Assembly: GCA_039029195.1 (NCBI GenBank)
Contig: JBCCGR010000002.1
Coordinates: 186,001 to 250,000, forward strand
Reading direction: 5' to 3'
Origin: JBCCGR01 sp039029195
GTDB taxonomy: Bacteria > Pseudomonadota > Alphaproteobacteria > Rhizobiales > Rhizobiaceae
Length of the DNA: 64,000 bases
Numbering within the stretch: the first letter of the stretch is position 1; each line of letters opens with the position of its first letter. The translations under genes and the position numbers were made by a program. Shown in pieces: positions 1-8,440 of the stretch. The notes beneath the pieces are model-generated. The model had not been told where the DNA came from. It saw only the letters and a program-made list of their open reading frames with translations, and made no database searches.

Positions 1-1
1 C

Positions 2-1078
2 GAACCATTCAATGTGGGGTCTCCCAAACAACTTGGCGAGATTCTCTTTGGCAAGCTCGGTATGCCCGGCGGCACCAAGACGAAGACCGGGCAGTGGTCC
101 ACGGCCGCCGGTGTGTTGGATGATCTGGCTGCGGAAGGTCATGAATTGCCGCGCAAGATCGTTGATTGGCGCCAGTTGACCAAGCTGAAGTCCACCTACA
201 CTGATGCACTTCCAGAGTTCATCAACCCGGAAACGAAACGGGTTCATACATCCTATGCGATGGCATCGACTTCGACCGGACGCCTGTCTTCGTCTGACCC
301 CAATCTGCAGAATATCCCAGTTCGGACAGCCGAAGGTCGCAAAATTCGAACGGCTTTTGTCGCTGAAAAGGGCAACAAGCTTCTTTCAGCCGACTACAGC
401 CAGATCGAACTGCGGGTGCTCGCTCACGTGGCCGACATTCCCCAGTTGAAGAAGGCGTTTGAAGACGGGATCGACATCCACGCGATGACGGCGAGCGAGA
501 TGTTCAACACGCCGGTTGAGGGCATGGATCCGATGGTGCGCCGTCAAGCCAAGGCAATCAACTTTGGCATCATCTACGGCATTTCCGCGTTTGGACTTGC
601 AGCACAGCTTGGCATCCCACGCTCGGAAGCGAGCGATTACATCAAGATGTATTTTGAGCGGTTTCCCGGCATCAAGGATTATATGGAAAACACAAAACAG
701 TCCTGCCGCGAGCAGGGCTATGTGGAAACCATCTTTGGCCGCCGCGCGCACTATCCAGAAATCAAGTCCCCCAATCCACAGCACCGGGCGTTCAACGAGC
801 GGGCCGCGATCAACGCGCCCATTCAGGGATCTGCCGCCGATATCATCCGCCGCGCCATGGTGCGCATGGATGGGGCGTTGCGCGATGCTGGACTAACGGC
901 GCGCATGCTGTTGCAGGTGCATGACGAACTGATTTTCGAATTGCCGGAGGATGAGGTCGAAGCGACAATTCCGGTGGTGCAGAATGTCATGATGAACGCG
1001 CCCATGCCCGCCCTGTCGCTCAGCGTGCCCCTCGTGGTGGATGCGCGAGCAGCGGACAATTGGGATGAGGCCCACTGA
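2..1078 (+). CDS. polA: DNA polymerase I, C-terminal polymerase domain (5' end outside window)
   Basis: The reading frame is open from base 2, so the gene starts upstream of the window; 358 residues of the family-A polymerase domain are visible. Motif A (DYSQIELR) lies at about 392-415. The O-helix motif B (RRQAKAINFG, followed by IIYG) is at about 539-580. Motif C (VHDEL) is at about 917-931. The protein fills gaps and processes Okazaki fragments during replication and excision repair. It ends in a TGA about 137 bases before the next gene. Whether the N-terminal 5'-3' and 3'-5' exonuclease domains are intact cannot be seen. Confidence 0.97.
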   Translation, partial: EPFNVGSPKQLGEILFGKLGMPGGTKTKTGQWSTAAGVLDDLAAEGHELPRKIVDWRQLTKLKSTYTDALPEFINPETKRVHTSYAMASTSTGRLSSSDPNLQNIPVRTAEGRKIRTAFVAEKGNKLLSADYSQIELRVLAHVADIPQLKKAFEDGIDIHAMTASEMFNTPVEGMDPMVRRQAKAINFGIIYGISAFGLAAQLGIPRSEASDYIKMYFERFPGIKDYMENTKQSCREQGYVETIFGRRAHYPEIKSPNPQHRAFNERAAINAPIQGSAADIIRRAMVRMDGALRDAGLTARMLLQVHDELIFELPEDEVEATIPVVQNVMMNAPMPALSLSVPLVVDARAADNWDEAH

Positions 1079-1215
1079 CGGCGGTTGGTTGCCCAATGCT
1101 CGAATGTCGCGTTCGTTCCGCGGCAGGCCGCATTTGGTCTATCGCAGGCGGGCGCTTCGCGACAATGTCATCACCGACAATGATCTATTGCGGGCTGTGA
1201 CGAGGAGACAAAGCT

Positions 1216-2139
1216 ATGCCGCTTGCTATGAACAAAGAGGTGTTCATCACCTGTGCCGTGACAGGTTCCGGCGGAACACAGGATCGTAGCCCGCATGTGC
1301 CCAGAAGCCCCGAGCAGATCGCCAACAGCGCCATTGAAGCGGCAAGGGCGGGTGCAGCGGTTGTGCATTGCCATGTGCGGGACCCGGAAACTGGTGCACC
1401 GGCGCGTGATCCAGCGCTTTACCGGGAAGTCACTGAGCGCATTCGTGCCTCCGACACCGACTGCGTTCTCAATCTGACCGCCGGCATGGGCGGCGATATG
1501 GTGTTTGGCAGCACGGAAGCACCATTGCCGGTCAACGAAGTTGGAACGGATATGGCCGGCGCCGCTGAGCGCGTCGCGCATGTGGCCGAATGCCTGCCCG
1601 AAATTTGCACCCTCGACTGCGGCACCATGAACTTCGCGGAAGCCGATTATGTGATGACCAACACGCCGGGCATGCTGCGAGCCATGGGATCCATGATGAC
1701 CGAACTTGGCGTGAAGCCGGAAATTGAGGCGTTCGACACTGGCCATTTGTGGTTTGCCAAAGAACTGGTGAAGGAAGGCGTACTGGAAGCCGATGCTCTG
1801 GTTCAACTGTGCATGGGCGTGCCGTGGGGCGCGCCAAACGATCTCAACACACTGATGGCGATGGTCAACAATGTACCGCAAGACTGGACCTGGTCCGCGT
1901 TCTCGCTAGGTCAGAACCAGATGCCCTATGTGGCAGCAGCGGTGCTGGCTGGTGGCAATGTGCGGGTTGGTCTGGAAGACAATCTTTTCCTCGGAAAAGG
2001 CGTTCTTGCCACCAACGCACAACTGGTCGAGCGCGCCGTGACGATCATCGAAAATCTCGGGGCACGCGTCATTGGGCCGGATGAGGTTCGCCAGAAACTC
2101 AGTCTCACCAAACGCGCACCCGTTGCGAAGGCAGCCTGA
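1216..2139 (+). CDS. BKACE-family beta-keto acid cleavage enzyme (DUF849), probably 3-dehydrocarnitine cleavage
   Basis: A 307-residue protein of the beta-keto acid cleavage enzyme family. These zinc-dependent TIM barrels move the acetyl part of a beta-keto acid to acetyl-CoA, giving acetoacetate and a new acyl-CoA. Family features visible are the early ITCAVTGSG strand, the VVHCHVRDP zinc-ligand segment (about residues 49-57) and LNLTAGMGGD (about 89-98). The ATG at 1216 has a good Shine-Dalgarno site (GAGGAG, 8 bases upstream). The gene overlaps the next by TGATG, so the two are probably translationally coupled. As that neighbour is a carnitine dehydrogenase/thioesterase fusion, the likely substrate is 3-dehydrocarnitine and the product betainyl-CoA. 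The substrate is inferred from context. Confidence 0.85.
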   Translation: MPLAMNKEVFITCAVTGSGGTQDRSPHVPRSPEQIANSAIEAARAGAAVVHCHVRDPETGAPARDPALYREVTERIRASDTDCVLNLTAGMGGDMVFGSTEAPLPVNEVGTDMAGAAERVAHVAECLPEICTLDCGTMNFAEADYVMTNTPGMLRAMGSMMTELGVKPEIEAFDTGHLWFAKELVKEGVLEADALVQLCMGVPWGAPNDLNTLMAMVNNVPQDWTWSAFSLGQNQMPYVAAAVLAGGNVRVGLEDNLFLGKGVLATNAQLVERAVTIIENLGARVIGPDEVRQKLSLTKRAPVAKAA

Positions 2140-3596
2140 TGAAGGCGGCAATTGTTGGTGGTGGAGTTATTGGTGGTGGCTGGGCTGCCAGGTTTCTGCT
2201 CTCCGGTTGGGATGTGGCGATCGCGGATCCAGACCCCGAAGCGGAGCGCAAAATTGGTGAAGTGCTCGCGAATGCCCGGCGCAGCCTGCCCTCGCTCTAT
2301 GACACCGCTCTTCCCGCTGAAGGCAATCTGACCTTTCACCGCACGATCGCAGAAGCGGTCGAAGGGGCCGACTGGGTGCAGGAAAGTGTGCCGGAACGGC
2401 TCGACATCAAGGCAAAGGTGTTTGCCCAGATACTGGCAGCGGCACCTTCAGATGCCGTAATCGGTTCCTCGACGTCAGGGTTTAAACCATCCGAACTGCA
2501 GGACGGTCTGGAAGATCCGTCCCACATTTTGGTTTGTCATCCGTTTAACCCGGTCTATCTGCTGCCACTGATCGAAGTGGTGCCCTCTGATGCCACGTCG
2601 GCGGCGATCACAGACCGGGCAATGGAACTGCTTGATGCGATAGGCATGAAACCCTTGCGGGTGCGCAAGGAAATTGATGCGCATATTGCCGACCGCTTTT
2701 TGGAAGCCGTTTGGCGCGAAGGTCTGTGGCTGATCAAGGATGGTATCGCCACTACTGAAGAAATCGACGATGCAATTCGCTATGGGTTTGGTCTCAGATG
2801 GGCCCAGATGGGCCTGTTTGAAACCTACCGTGTCGCCGGTGGTGAAGCCGGGATGCATCACTTTATCAGCCAGTTTGGGCCGGCCCTGAAATGGCCTTGG
2901 ACCAAATTGATGGATGTGCCGGAACTCACCGACGAGCTGGTTGACCAAATTGCGTCCCAATCGGACGCCCAGTCCGGCAAGCACTCCATTCGCGAACTCG
3001 AACGCATTCGCGATGACAATCTTGTTGGCATTTTGCGGGCACTAAAACAGACAGATTGGGGAGCAGGTGAGCTTCTCAATCAAGTCGACCGCAACCAGAT
3101 CGAAGCCAATCTGGATGGCGCATTAGATGACGAAAAACGCCTGATCACCGTGCGCCGCGCCGTTCCACAAAGTTGGACCGACTATAATGGTCACATGAAC
3201 GAGACCCACTATCTGGAAGTGTTTGCCCAAGCCTCCGATACGCTCATGGAGATGATCGGCGCTGATCAGGCCTATATCGCGGGCGGGCAGAGCTATTTCA
3301 CCGCGGAGACGCACATTCGCCACGTGGACGAACTGATTGCGGGCGAGGCGATCTCAGTGACCACACAAGTGTTGGGCGGAGATGGACGCAAACTGCATCT
3401 GTTCCACACCATGTTGCGGGCTGATGGCGCGATTGCCGCGACCGGTGAGCATGTGCTGTTACATGTGGATTTAAGCACCCGTGCAGTTTCGCAGCCGGGT
3501 GAGGAAATCAAATCAGCGATGGCAAAGGTTGCGAAGACTCAGGCCAAGCTGCCGGTGCCGGAGGGTGCGGGTCGCTTTGTCGGTCAGAAACGATAG
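2139..3596 (+). CDS. lcdH: L-carnitine dehydrogenase fused to betainyl-CoA thioesterase
   Basis: A 485-residue two-domain protein. Residues 1 to about 185 form an NAD-binding 3-hydroxyacyl-CoA-dehydrogenase-type Rossmann domain (GGGVIGGGWAARF near the N-terminus). Residues about 190-320 are the helical dehydrogenase C-domain. Residues about 340-470 are a hot-dog thioesterase (TDYNGHMNETHYLEVF). This fusion is known from rhizobia, where it oxidises L-carnitine to 3-dehydrocarnitine and later hydrolyses betainyl-CoA to glycine betaine. The ATG overlaps the stop of the BKACE gene. Together the two genes can turn carnitine into betaine plus acetoacetate. No transporter or regulator for carnitine is next to them. 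Confidence 0.88.
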   Translation: MKAAIVGGGVIGGGWAARFLLSGWDVAIADPDPEAERKIGEVLANARRSLPSLYDTALPAEGNLTFHRTIAEAVEGADWVQESVPERLDIKAKVFAQILAAAPSDAVIGSSTSGFKPSELQDGLEDPSHILVCHPFNPVYLLPLIEVVPSDATSAAITDRAMELLDAIGMKPLRVRKEIDAHIADRFLEAVWREGLWLIKDGIATTEEIDDAIRYGFGLRWAQMGLFETYRVAGGEAGMHHFISQFGPALKWPWTKLMDVPELTDELVDQIASQSDAQSGKHSIRELERIRDDNLVGILRALKQTDWGAGELLNQVDRNQIEANLDGALDDEKRLITVRRAVPQSWTDYNGHMNETHYLEVFAQASDTLMEMIGADQAYIAGGQSYFTAETHIRHVDELIAGEAISVTTQVLGGDGRKLHLFHTMLRADGAIAATGEHVLLHVDLSTRAVSQPGEEIKSAMAKVAKTQAKLPVPEGAGRFVGQKR

Positions 3597-3611
3597 CGTG
3601 CTTCAGGGACC

Positions 3612-4214
3612 TCAACCGGCCCGTTGATACTTCCACACCACGGCTGATGGGATATTACCCCAGATTCGCCGCGAACGCGTGGCGATGATCGCGTCATCGC
3701 GCGGAACCGGAGAGTAAACCTGGTAAGTGAACTGCACGAATGATCCCTCCGGAACAATAATGTCCAGCGCATCGCGGGCAATCTGAGCACGCTTGTGCTT
3801 CGGCTGGTTGATGAGCGGAAGCCCGGATACGACCGACGTAAACATCGTGCCATCCGCCTTGAAATCTGCAACCGCTTCAAAAGCATCTTTCTGGAGGATG
3901 GTTGCCTTTGGATATTTCTTCGCCAGATAGTCAGCAAAGCCATCATCCAGTTCCAGCAGCACCAGATTTTCTTCGCTCACCCCGGCCTTTACGAGTGCCT
4001 TGGTTATGGAACCTGTGCCAGGGCCCAGTTCCAGCAATTTTCCATCAGGTTGAATGTATGCGTTCTCAGCCATCACCCGCGCCAGATGCGATGAACTCGG
4101 AGCCACTGCTCCGGTGCGGCGCGGATCGGAAAATATTGCCTGCGCGAATTTCAGCGATCCCTGTCGATTAAAGCGGCTCGCAATTTTTTCGCGCAGTTTA
4201 ACGCGGACAGTCAT
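3612..4214 (-). CDS. pmtA: PmtA-like phospholipid N-methyltransferase
   Basis: A 200-residue SAM-dependent methyltransferase. Motif I reads LELGPGTGSI (about residues 61-70), with the acidic post-I segment LVLLELDD and a VVSGLPLI motif (about 128-135). The segment GAVAPSSSHLARVM near residue 35 is typical of the rhizobial PmtA group, which methylates phosphatidylethanolamine stepwise to phosphatidylcholine on the inner membrane face. A GGGGG ribosome-binding site lies 9 bases before the ATG. The gene is convergent with the carnitine unit, with a gap of only 15 bases. An rRNA-adenine-dimethylase-like paralogue is an alternative, but VVSGLPLI favours PmtA. Confidence 0.72.
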   Translation of the reverse strand: MTVRVKLREKIASRFNRQGSLKFAQAIFSDPRRTGAVAPSSSHLARVMAENAYIQPDGKLLELGPGTGSITKALVKAGVSEENLVLLELDDGFADYLAKKYPKATILQKDAFEAVADFKADGTMFTSVVSGLPLINQPKHKRAQIARDALDIIVPEGSFVQFTYQVYSPVPRDDAIIATRSRRIWGNIPSAVVWKYQRAG

Positions 4215-4293
4215 GAAATTAGCCCCCGAGGCAATTGAATGATTGTATCGGCCTTATCAGATGAAATCAGTGTGGCGTGATCATATGGTGACA

Positions 4294-4326
4294 ATTTGGC
4301 GGAACAGTCCGGCATTCCTGCCAAAT
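4294..4326 (-). terminator. Hairpin 3' of the GST-queG-SDR operon
   Basis: An 11-base inverted repeat (ATTTGGCGGAA and TTCC-T-GCCAAAT, one bulged T) lies 20 bases past the stop of the SDR gene on the minus strand. No run of T follows, so intrinsic termination is uncertain; it could instead protect the 3' end of the message. Confidence 0.35.
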
Positions 4327-4346
4327 AACATACCGGCACCAATCGC

Positions 4347-5243
4347 TCACCATTTGTGATCAAACCACATTGATTTCAATGCCATACGATAGTCGTAGTA
4401 GCGATAGATCATACCCAGTTCTTCCACGGACTTCCGATTCGAAACCCGCTTGTTCTCGCCATAGAACGATCGGGCCATCGGTGAAAGTTCAGCTGTTTCA
4501 AAATCCATCTCTGGCGGCGGTTCCCGGCCCATCAAGTCGTGCGCATAGGTGACAACATCCTGAGGCGGCGCCGGCTCATTGTCCGTGATGTTGAACACAC
4601 CTTCAGATTTCTTTTCAGCGGCAAGCTGAACGGCCTGTGCAATGTCGTCCACGTGGATTCGGTTGAACACCTGACCCTTCTTGACCAACCGACGTGATTT
4701 TCCAGCTTCAATTGTGCGAAAAGCGTTTCGGCCAGGTCCATAAATGCCGGAGAGACGCAAGATGGCTAGCGGAATCTCTGACTTTGCGCACCATTCCTGC
4801 CAGGCCTGTTCGGCAAGCACACGGTTCTTGGAACGTTGAGAAACCGGTTTGCATTGGGTCTCTTCGTCGATCCAGGCACCGTCGTGGTTGCCGTAAACTC
4901 CGACTGTGGAGAGATAGCCGACCCACTGAAGATCGGGCATCGCGTCGCGAAGTCCGTCACCAAGTTGCGCAAGCACCGGATCGATTTGCCCGTCGGATTG
5001 TTTGCGCGGCGGAGCAATCGAAATGAGAAGATGAGTGGTGGAGACGATCTGGTCTGCTAATTCGAAAAGTGTGGTTTCATCATTGAACAGAACCGGTTCG
5101 ATACCGATTGCTTTCAAACTATCGAACTTCTCTTTGTTGCGGGTGGTTCCGACCACCTGATGACCATTCGCAATCAGTCGCTGCGCGGCGTGGCGGGCAG
5201 AAAATCCAGCCCCAAAAATGAAAAACCGCAAACCGTCACTCAT
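4347..5243 (-). CDS. NAD-dependent epimerase/dehydratase-like SDR protein (YeeZ type)
   Basis: A 298-residue extended SDR-type protein. The N-terminal FIFGAGFSARHAAQRL is a Rossmann dinucleotide-binding loop, and GVYGNHDGAWIDEET near the middle corresponds to the active-site Tyr region. The ATG at 5243 is chosen because it overlaps the end of queG by 8 bases (ATGAGTGA) and directly precedes the first beta strand. An upstream ATG would add 18 polar residues inside queG. The substrate is unknown. It is the last gene of a GST-queG-SDR operon on the minus strand. Confidence 0.78.
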   Translation of the reverse strand: MSDGLRFFIFGAGFSARHAAQRLIANGHQVVGTTRNKEKFDSLKAIGIEPVLFNDETTLFELADQIVSTTHLLISIAPPRKQSDGQIDPVLAQLGDGLRDAMPDLQWVGYLSTVGVYGNHDGAWIDEETQCKPVSQRSKNRVLAEQAWQEWCAKSEIPLAILRLSGIYGPGRNAFRTIEAGKSRRLVKKGQVFNRIHVDDIAQAVQLAAEKKSEGVFNITDNEPAPPQDVVTYAHDLMGREPPPEMDFETAELSPMARSFYGENKRVSNRKSVEELGMIYRYYDYRMALKSMWFDHKW

Positions 5244-6297
5244 CTGTTTTTTGCAATTGTCGTTTTGCCCATCGGGCCGCATCCCGAACACCATCATCCG
5301 GTGAGGCGCAGTGCGGTTCCGTCAGGCCGATGTAGTTGGCTTTGCCCGAGTTTCCAATTGCAATCAGCACATTGCGCAAAAAACGATTGATGCCGATTCG
5401 TTTGATTGGGCCGCCTGAAAATGTCTGGCGAAATCCGGCATCATCCAGCCGGACCAGCTCCGCCAACTTTGGGGATTGCCGGTCGGATCGGGACTGGAGC
5501 TTTGTTTCGCTCGCACTTTGGGCAAACTTGTTCCACGGACAGACCGCCAGACAATCGTCACACCCATAGATGCGGTTTCCCATCTGCTCTTTCAGATCAT
5601 CTTTAATGACCCCCTTATGTTCGATGGTCAGATAGGAAATGCACCGCCTTGCATCGAGTTGGTATGGGGCCGGAAAAGCCTTTGTCGGGCAGACATCGAG
5701 ACAAGCCGTGCAACGACCGCAATGGTCCGCTTCGCTCGAATCCGATTCCAGCTCCGCTGTTGTGAAGATCGCGCCTAGAAAGGTCCATGACCCGAGTGAT
5801 CGGGAAACCAGGTTTGTGTGCTTGCCCTGCCAGCCAAGACCAGCAAGCGCAGCGAGTGGTTTCTCCATTACCGGCGCCGTGTCCACGAAGACTTTCACAT
5901 CCCGTCCGGACCTGGACGCAAACTTTCCCGCAAGCACTTTCAGTTTGCCCTTGATGACGTCGTGGTAGTCGCGATTGTGGGCATAGACTGAGATTGTGCC
6001 GTGACCGCGCTTGTCGAGAGCCTGCAGCGGGTCGAACTCCGGTCCATAGTTCAAGGCAAGCATGATGGCGGATCTGGCCTCGGACCAAAGCGTATTTGGA
6101 CTGGCACGCCTTTTCAGCGTGTCAGCCATCCAGCCCATCTGGCCATGACGGCCAAGCTCAACAAACTGATGGAGACGTTGGGCGATCTGATCCGGAAGCG
6201 CGGCAGGGGCAATGCCGCAGGCATCAAATCCCAGCGCCTTCGCATCCGACTTCAACCCGTCGGTCAATGAAGCTTGTGCGGTGGGAAGAGCGCTCAA
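5236..6297 (-). CDS. queG: Epoxyqueuosine reductase QueG
   Basis: A 353-residue cobalamin-dependent iron-sulfur enzyme for the last step of tRNA queuosine synthesis (epoxyqueuosine to queuosine at the wobble position). Two ferredoxin-like clusters are visible: CGRCTACLDVCPTKAF at about residues 193-208 and CDDCLAVCPW at about 249-258. The start is a TTG at 6297 whose last bases form the TGA stop of the upstream GST gene (TTGA overlap), which suggests coupled translation. Length and motif spacing match the family. Confidence 0.95.
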   Translation of the reverse strand: MSALPTAQASLTDGLKSDAKALGFDACGIAPAALPDQIAQRLHQFVELGRHGQMGWMADTLKRRASPNTLWSEARSAIMLALNYGPEFDPLQALDKRGHGTISVYAHNRDYHDVIKGKLKVLAGKFASRSGRDVKVFVDTAPVMEKPLAALAGLGWQGKHTNLVSRSLGSWTFLGAIFTTAELESDSSEADHCGRCTACLDVCPTKAFPAPYQLDARRCISYLTIEHKGVIKDDLKEQMGNRIYGCDDCLAVCPWNKFAQSASETKLQSRSDRQSPKLAELVRLDDAGFRQTFSGGPIKRIGINRFLRNVLIAIGNSGKANYIGLTEPHCASPDDGVRDAARWAKRQLQKTDE

Positions 6298-6986
6298 AAG
6301 TCCAGATCGGAATAGTGGGAGGTCGGCGGCAGACCTTTCACCCGTTCTGCCAGGAGTGAGCGAAAGGATGGTCGCGATTTGATCCGCGCATACCAGTCCT
6401 TAAGCCCGGGTTCCTCGTCCCAGCTCACCTCTCCAAGGTAATCGAGAACCGAGAACGAAGACGCGGCGGCAAGGTCGGCATAGGACATTTTCTCACCGGC
6501 AAACCAGTTTCGTGAAACTGCAAGCCAGGCAAAATACTTCATATGATGTTTCAGGTTTGTCTTGGCGGCGCGAATGACGCCGGAATCAGGCGACCCGCCA
6601 CCCTGCTCAGGTGGCAATTGCCGCTTCAGCGCCCGCTCGCGAACCAGATAGTGGGTGACCTCATCTTCAAGCTTTGTGAGAGACCAATCGACCAACCGCC
6701 GGGCTTCCGCCCGCTCGATGGCCGTTTCCGGCAGCAATCGGCGTTCCCGCATTAACGGCCCACGTGTCTCATCGAGATATTCAGCGATTGCCGACGCACC
6801 ACAGATTGGGCCTGATGCTCCATCCTGAAGAACCGGCAATGTGCAGGCCGGGTTAAGTTCCAGAAATACCGGCCGACGTTCAAAGACGTTTTCCTCGTGC
6901 AGATTGGCCGCTTCCTCATACTCTTCAAGCACCAGACGAATGAAGCGCGATGCAGAAGAAAGCGGATGATGAAACAGTGTCAGCAT
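6294..6986 (-). CDS. Glutathione S-transferase family protein
   Basis: A 230-residue cytosolic GST. The N-terminal thioredoxin-like half contains LFHHPLSSASRFIRLVLEEY, with Ser8-10 in the usual catalytic region, and NPACTLPVL, where the cis-proline contacts glutathione. The all-helical C-terminal half contains the conserved buried-Asp segment MSYADLAAAS at about residues 165-174. It heads the GST-queG-SDR operon and overlaps queG by TTGA. The substrate is not predictable from sequence. No strong ribosome-binding site precedes the ATG. Confidence 0.88.
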   Translation of the reverse strand: MLTLFHHPLSSASRFIRLVLEEYEEAANLHEENVFERRPVFLELNPACTLPVLQDGASGPICGASAIAEYLDETRGPLMRERRLLPETAIERAEARRLVDWSLTKLEDEVTHYLVRERALKRQLPPEQGGGSPDSGVIRAAKTNLKHHMKYFAWLAVSRNWFAGEKMSYADLAAASSFSVLDYLGEVSWDEEPGLKDWYARIKSRPSFRSLLAERVKGLPPTSHYSDLDF

Positions 6987-7120
6987 GAAACTTTTAACGG
7001 GCGCGACCCGGCAAAACTGTCCGGCTTGTCAGATGTTGCGAACCTCTATAGGTGCGGGAAGGATATGTGACAAGCACGGTCATTGTTTGTCAAAGATCCG
7101 CCAAACAGGGGGCCATCCAC

Positions 7121-7951
7121 TTGAGTCTTGAGCAGATCATCGTCCTTGCAATTGTGCAGGGGCTGACCGAATTTCTCCCCATCTCCTCGTCTGGCCATCT
7201 GATTCTGATTCCTGCCTTCACGGGCTGGCCGGATCAGGGCGTCGTGACCGACGTCATGGTGCACGTGGGGTCTCTTTTCGCGGTGATTGCCTATTTCTGG
7301 CGGGATGTGGTGCGGTTGTTTTGGGGCGGGCTTGATCTGCTGCGCCTGCGGTTCAACGATAATTCGCTTCTGGCGCTCTACATTCTGCTTGCCACAATTC
7401 CTGCAGTGGCGTTCGGGCTCTACCTTAAGACATCCGGTTGGGCCGACGCCATGCGCGGCGTTGAGATCGTTGCCTGGAACGCAATCATATTTGGCGTACT
7501 GCTTTACCTCGCTGACCGTTTCGGCGCGACCACCAAGGTGATGGAAGATATGAAACTTCGGCCGGCGCTTATCATTGGTGTTGCGCAGGCACTGGCACTC
7601 ATTCCCGGCACCAGTCGATCGGGGATCACGATGACGGCGGCACGAGTGCTTGGATTTGAACGGGCTGAAGCTGCTCGCTTCTCATTCCTTCTGGGCATTC
7701 CGGCAATTGCTGGAGCCGGTGCGTTCACCGTGCTTGACCTTGTTCAATCCGGTCAAAGTGTGTCGTCAGGCGCCATTTGGGCCGCCGTGCTCACCTTCTT
7801 TTCCGCGCTGGCCGCCATTGCTTTGCTCATGGCACTTGTGCGCCGGACCACCTTTCTGATTTTTGTGGCCTATCGGTTGGCTTTAGGACTGTTGTTGTTT
7901 GCAATGCTCTATGATTGGTTTCCAGGTGTGTTGCCGAGCCTGGCACAATAG
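7121..7951 (+). CDS. uppP: Undecaprenyl-diphosphatase UppP (BacA)
   Basis: A 276-residue integral membrane phosphatase that recycles undecaprenyl pyrophosphate for peptidoglycan and O-antigen synthesis. The two family signatures are present: QGLTEFLPISSSGHL near the N-terminus (acidic and Ser/His active-site residues) and PGTSRSGITMT in the middle. About eight hydrophobic segments follow the usual pattern. The TTG at 7121 is chosen because AGGGGG lies 9 bases upstream and the protein then begins in the expected place. A GTG at 7052 would add 23 non-conserved residues. Confidence 0.95.
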   Translation: MSLEQIIVLAIVQGLTEFLPISSSGHLILIPAFTGWPDQGVVTDVMVHVGSLFAVIAYFWRDVVRLFWGGLDLLRLRFNDNSLLALYILLATIPAVAFGLYLKTSGWADAMRGVEIVAWNAIIFGVLLYLADRFGATTKVMEDMKLRPALIIGVAQALALIPGTSRSGITMTAARVLGFERAEAARFSFLLGIPAIAGAGAFTVLDLVQSGQSVSSGAIWAAVLTFFSALAAIALLMALVRRTTFLIFVAYRLALGLLLFAMLYDWFPGVLPSLAQ

Positions 7952-7978
7952 TCGGTGTTCTGAATTGGGAGATGGTCC

Positions 7979-8323
7979 GTGATTGCAGTGATTTTCGAGG
8001 TTGAGCCGCACCCTGACCATAAGGACACATATCTGGCTCGTGCTGCGGATTTGCGGCCATTGTTTGAAGATCTTGATGGATTCATCTCGATCGAGCGGTT
8101 TGAATCCATAGTCAATCCGGGAAAGCTGGTTTCACTATCGTTTTGGCGGGATGAAGCCGCAATCGAGAACTGGCGAGCGTTCGAAGCTCACCGCAAGGCG
8201 CAGTTTGCCGGACGCAATCATTGGTTCAAAAATTACCGGCTTCGGGTGGCATCGGTTTTGCGTGACTACAGCAAGGACAACCGTGAAGAAGCACCCGCCG
8301 ATATGAGGGCAGCCAACGGCTAG
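7979..8323 (+). CDS. Antibiotic-biosynthesis-monooxygenase (ABM) domain protein
   Basis: A 114-residue single-domain ferredoxin-fold protein. Its N-terminal strand AVIFEVEP, the LDGFISIERFES segment and SLSFWRDEAAIENWR match the ABM family, which includes small monooxygenases and haem-interacting proteins. It starts with GTG at 7979, preceded by GGGAG 8 bases upstream. It lies 27 bases after uppP on the same strand, so the two may be co-transcribed. Biochemical role and substrate are unknown. Confidence 0.8.
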   Translation: MIAVIFEVEPHPDHKDTYLARAADLRPLFEDLDGFISIERFESIVNPGKLVSLSFWRDEAAIENWRAFEAHRKAQFAGRNHWFKNYRLRVASVLRDYSKDNREEAPADMRAANG

Positions 8324-8440
8324 CGCAATATGGCAAGGAATCGTTAACCACCGAATAGGTTAACAGTGTCCTTTACCGGACTTTAAATTGCCATCCATTA
8401 CGATCAAAACCAGAATTAGTATTGCGTCTGGAATTCGGTT

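Noticed and set aside
1171..1881. Antisense open frame of 236 codons across the BKACE gene
   Set aside because: His/Arg-rich shadow translation with no domain and no ribosome-binding site.
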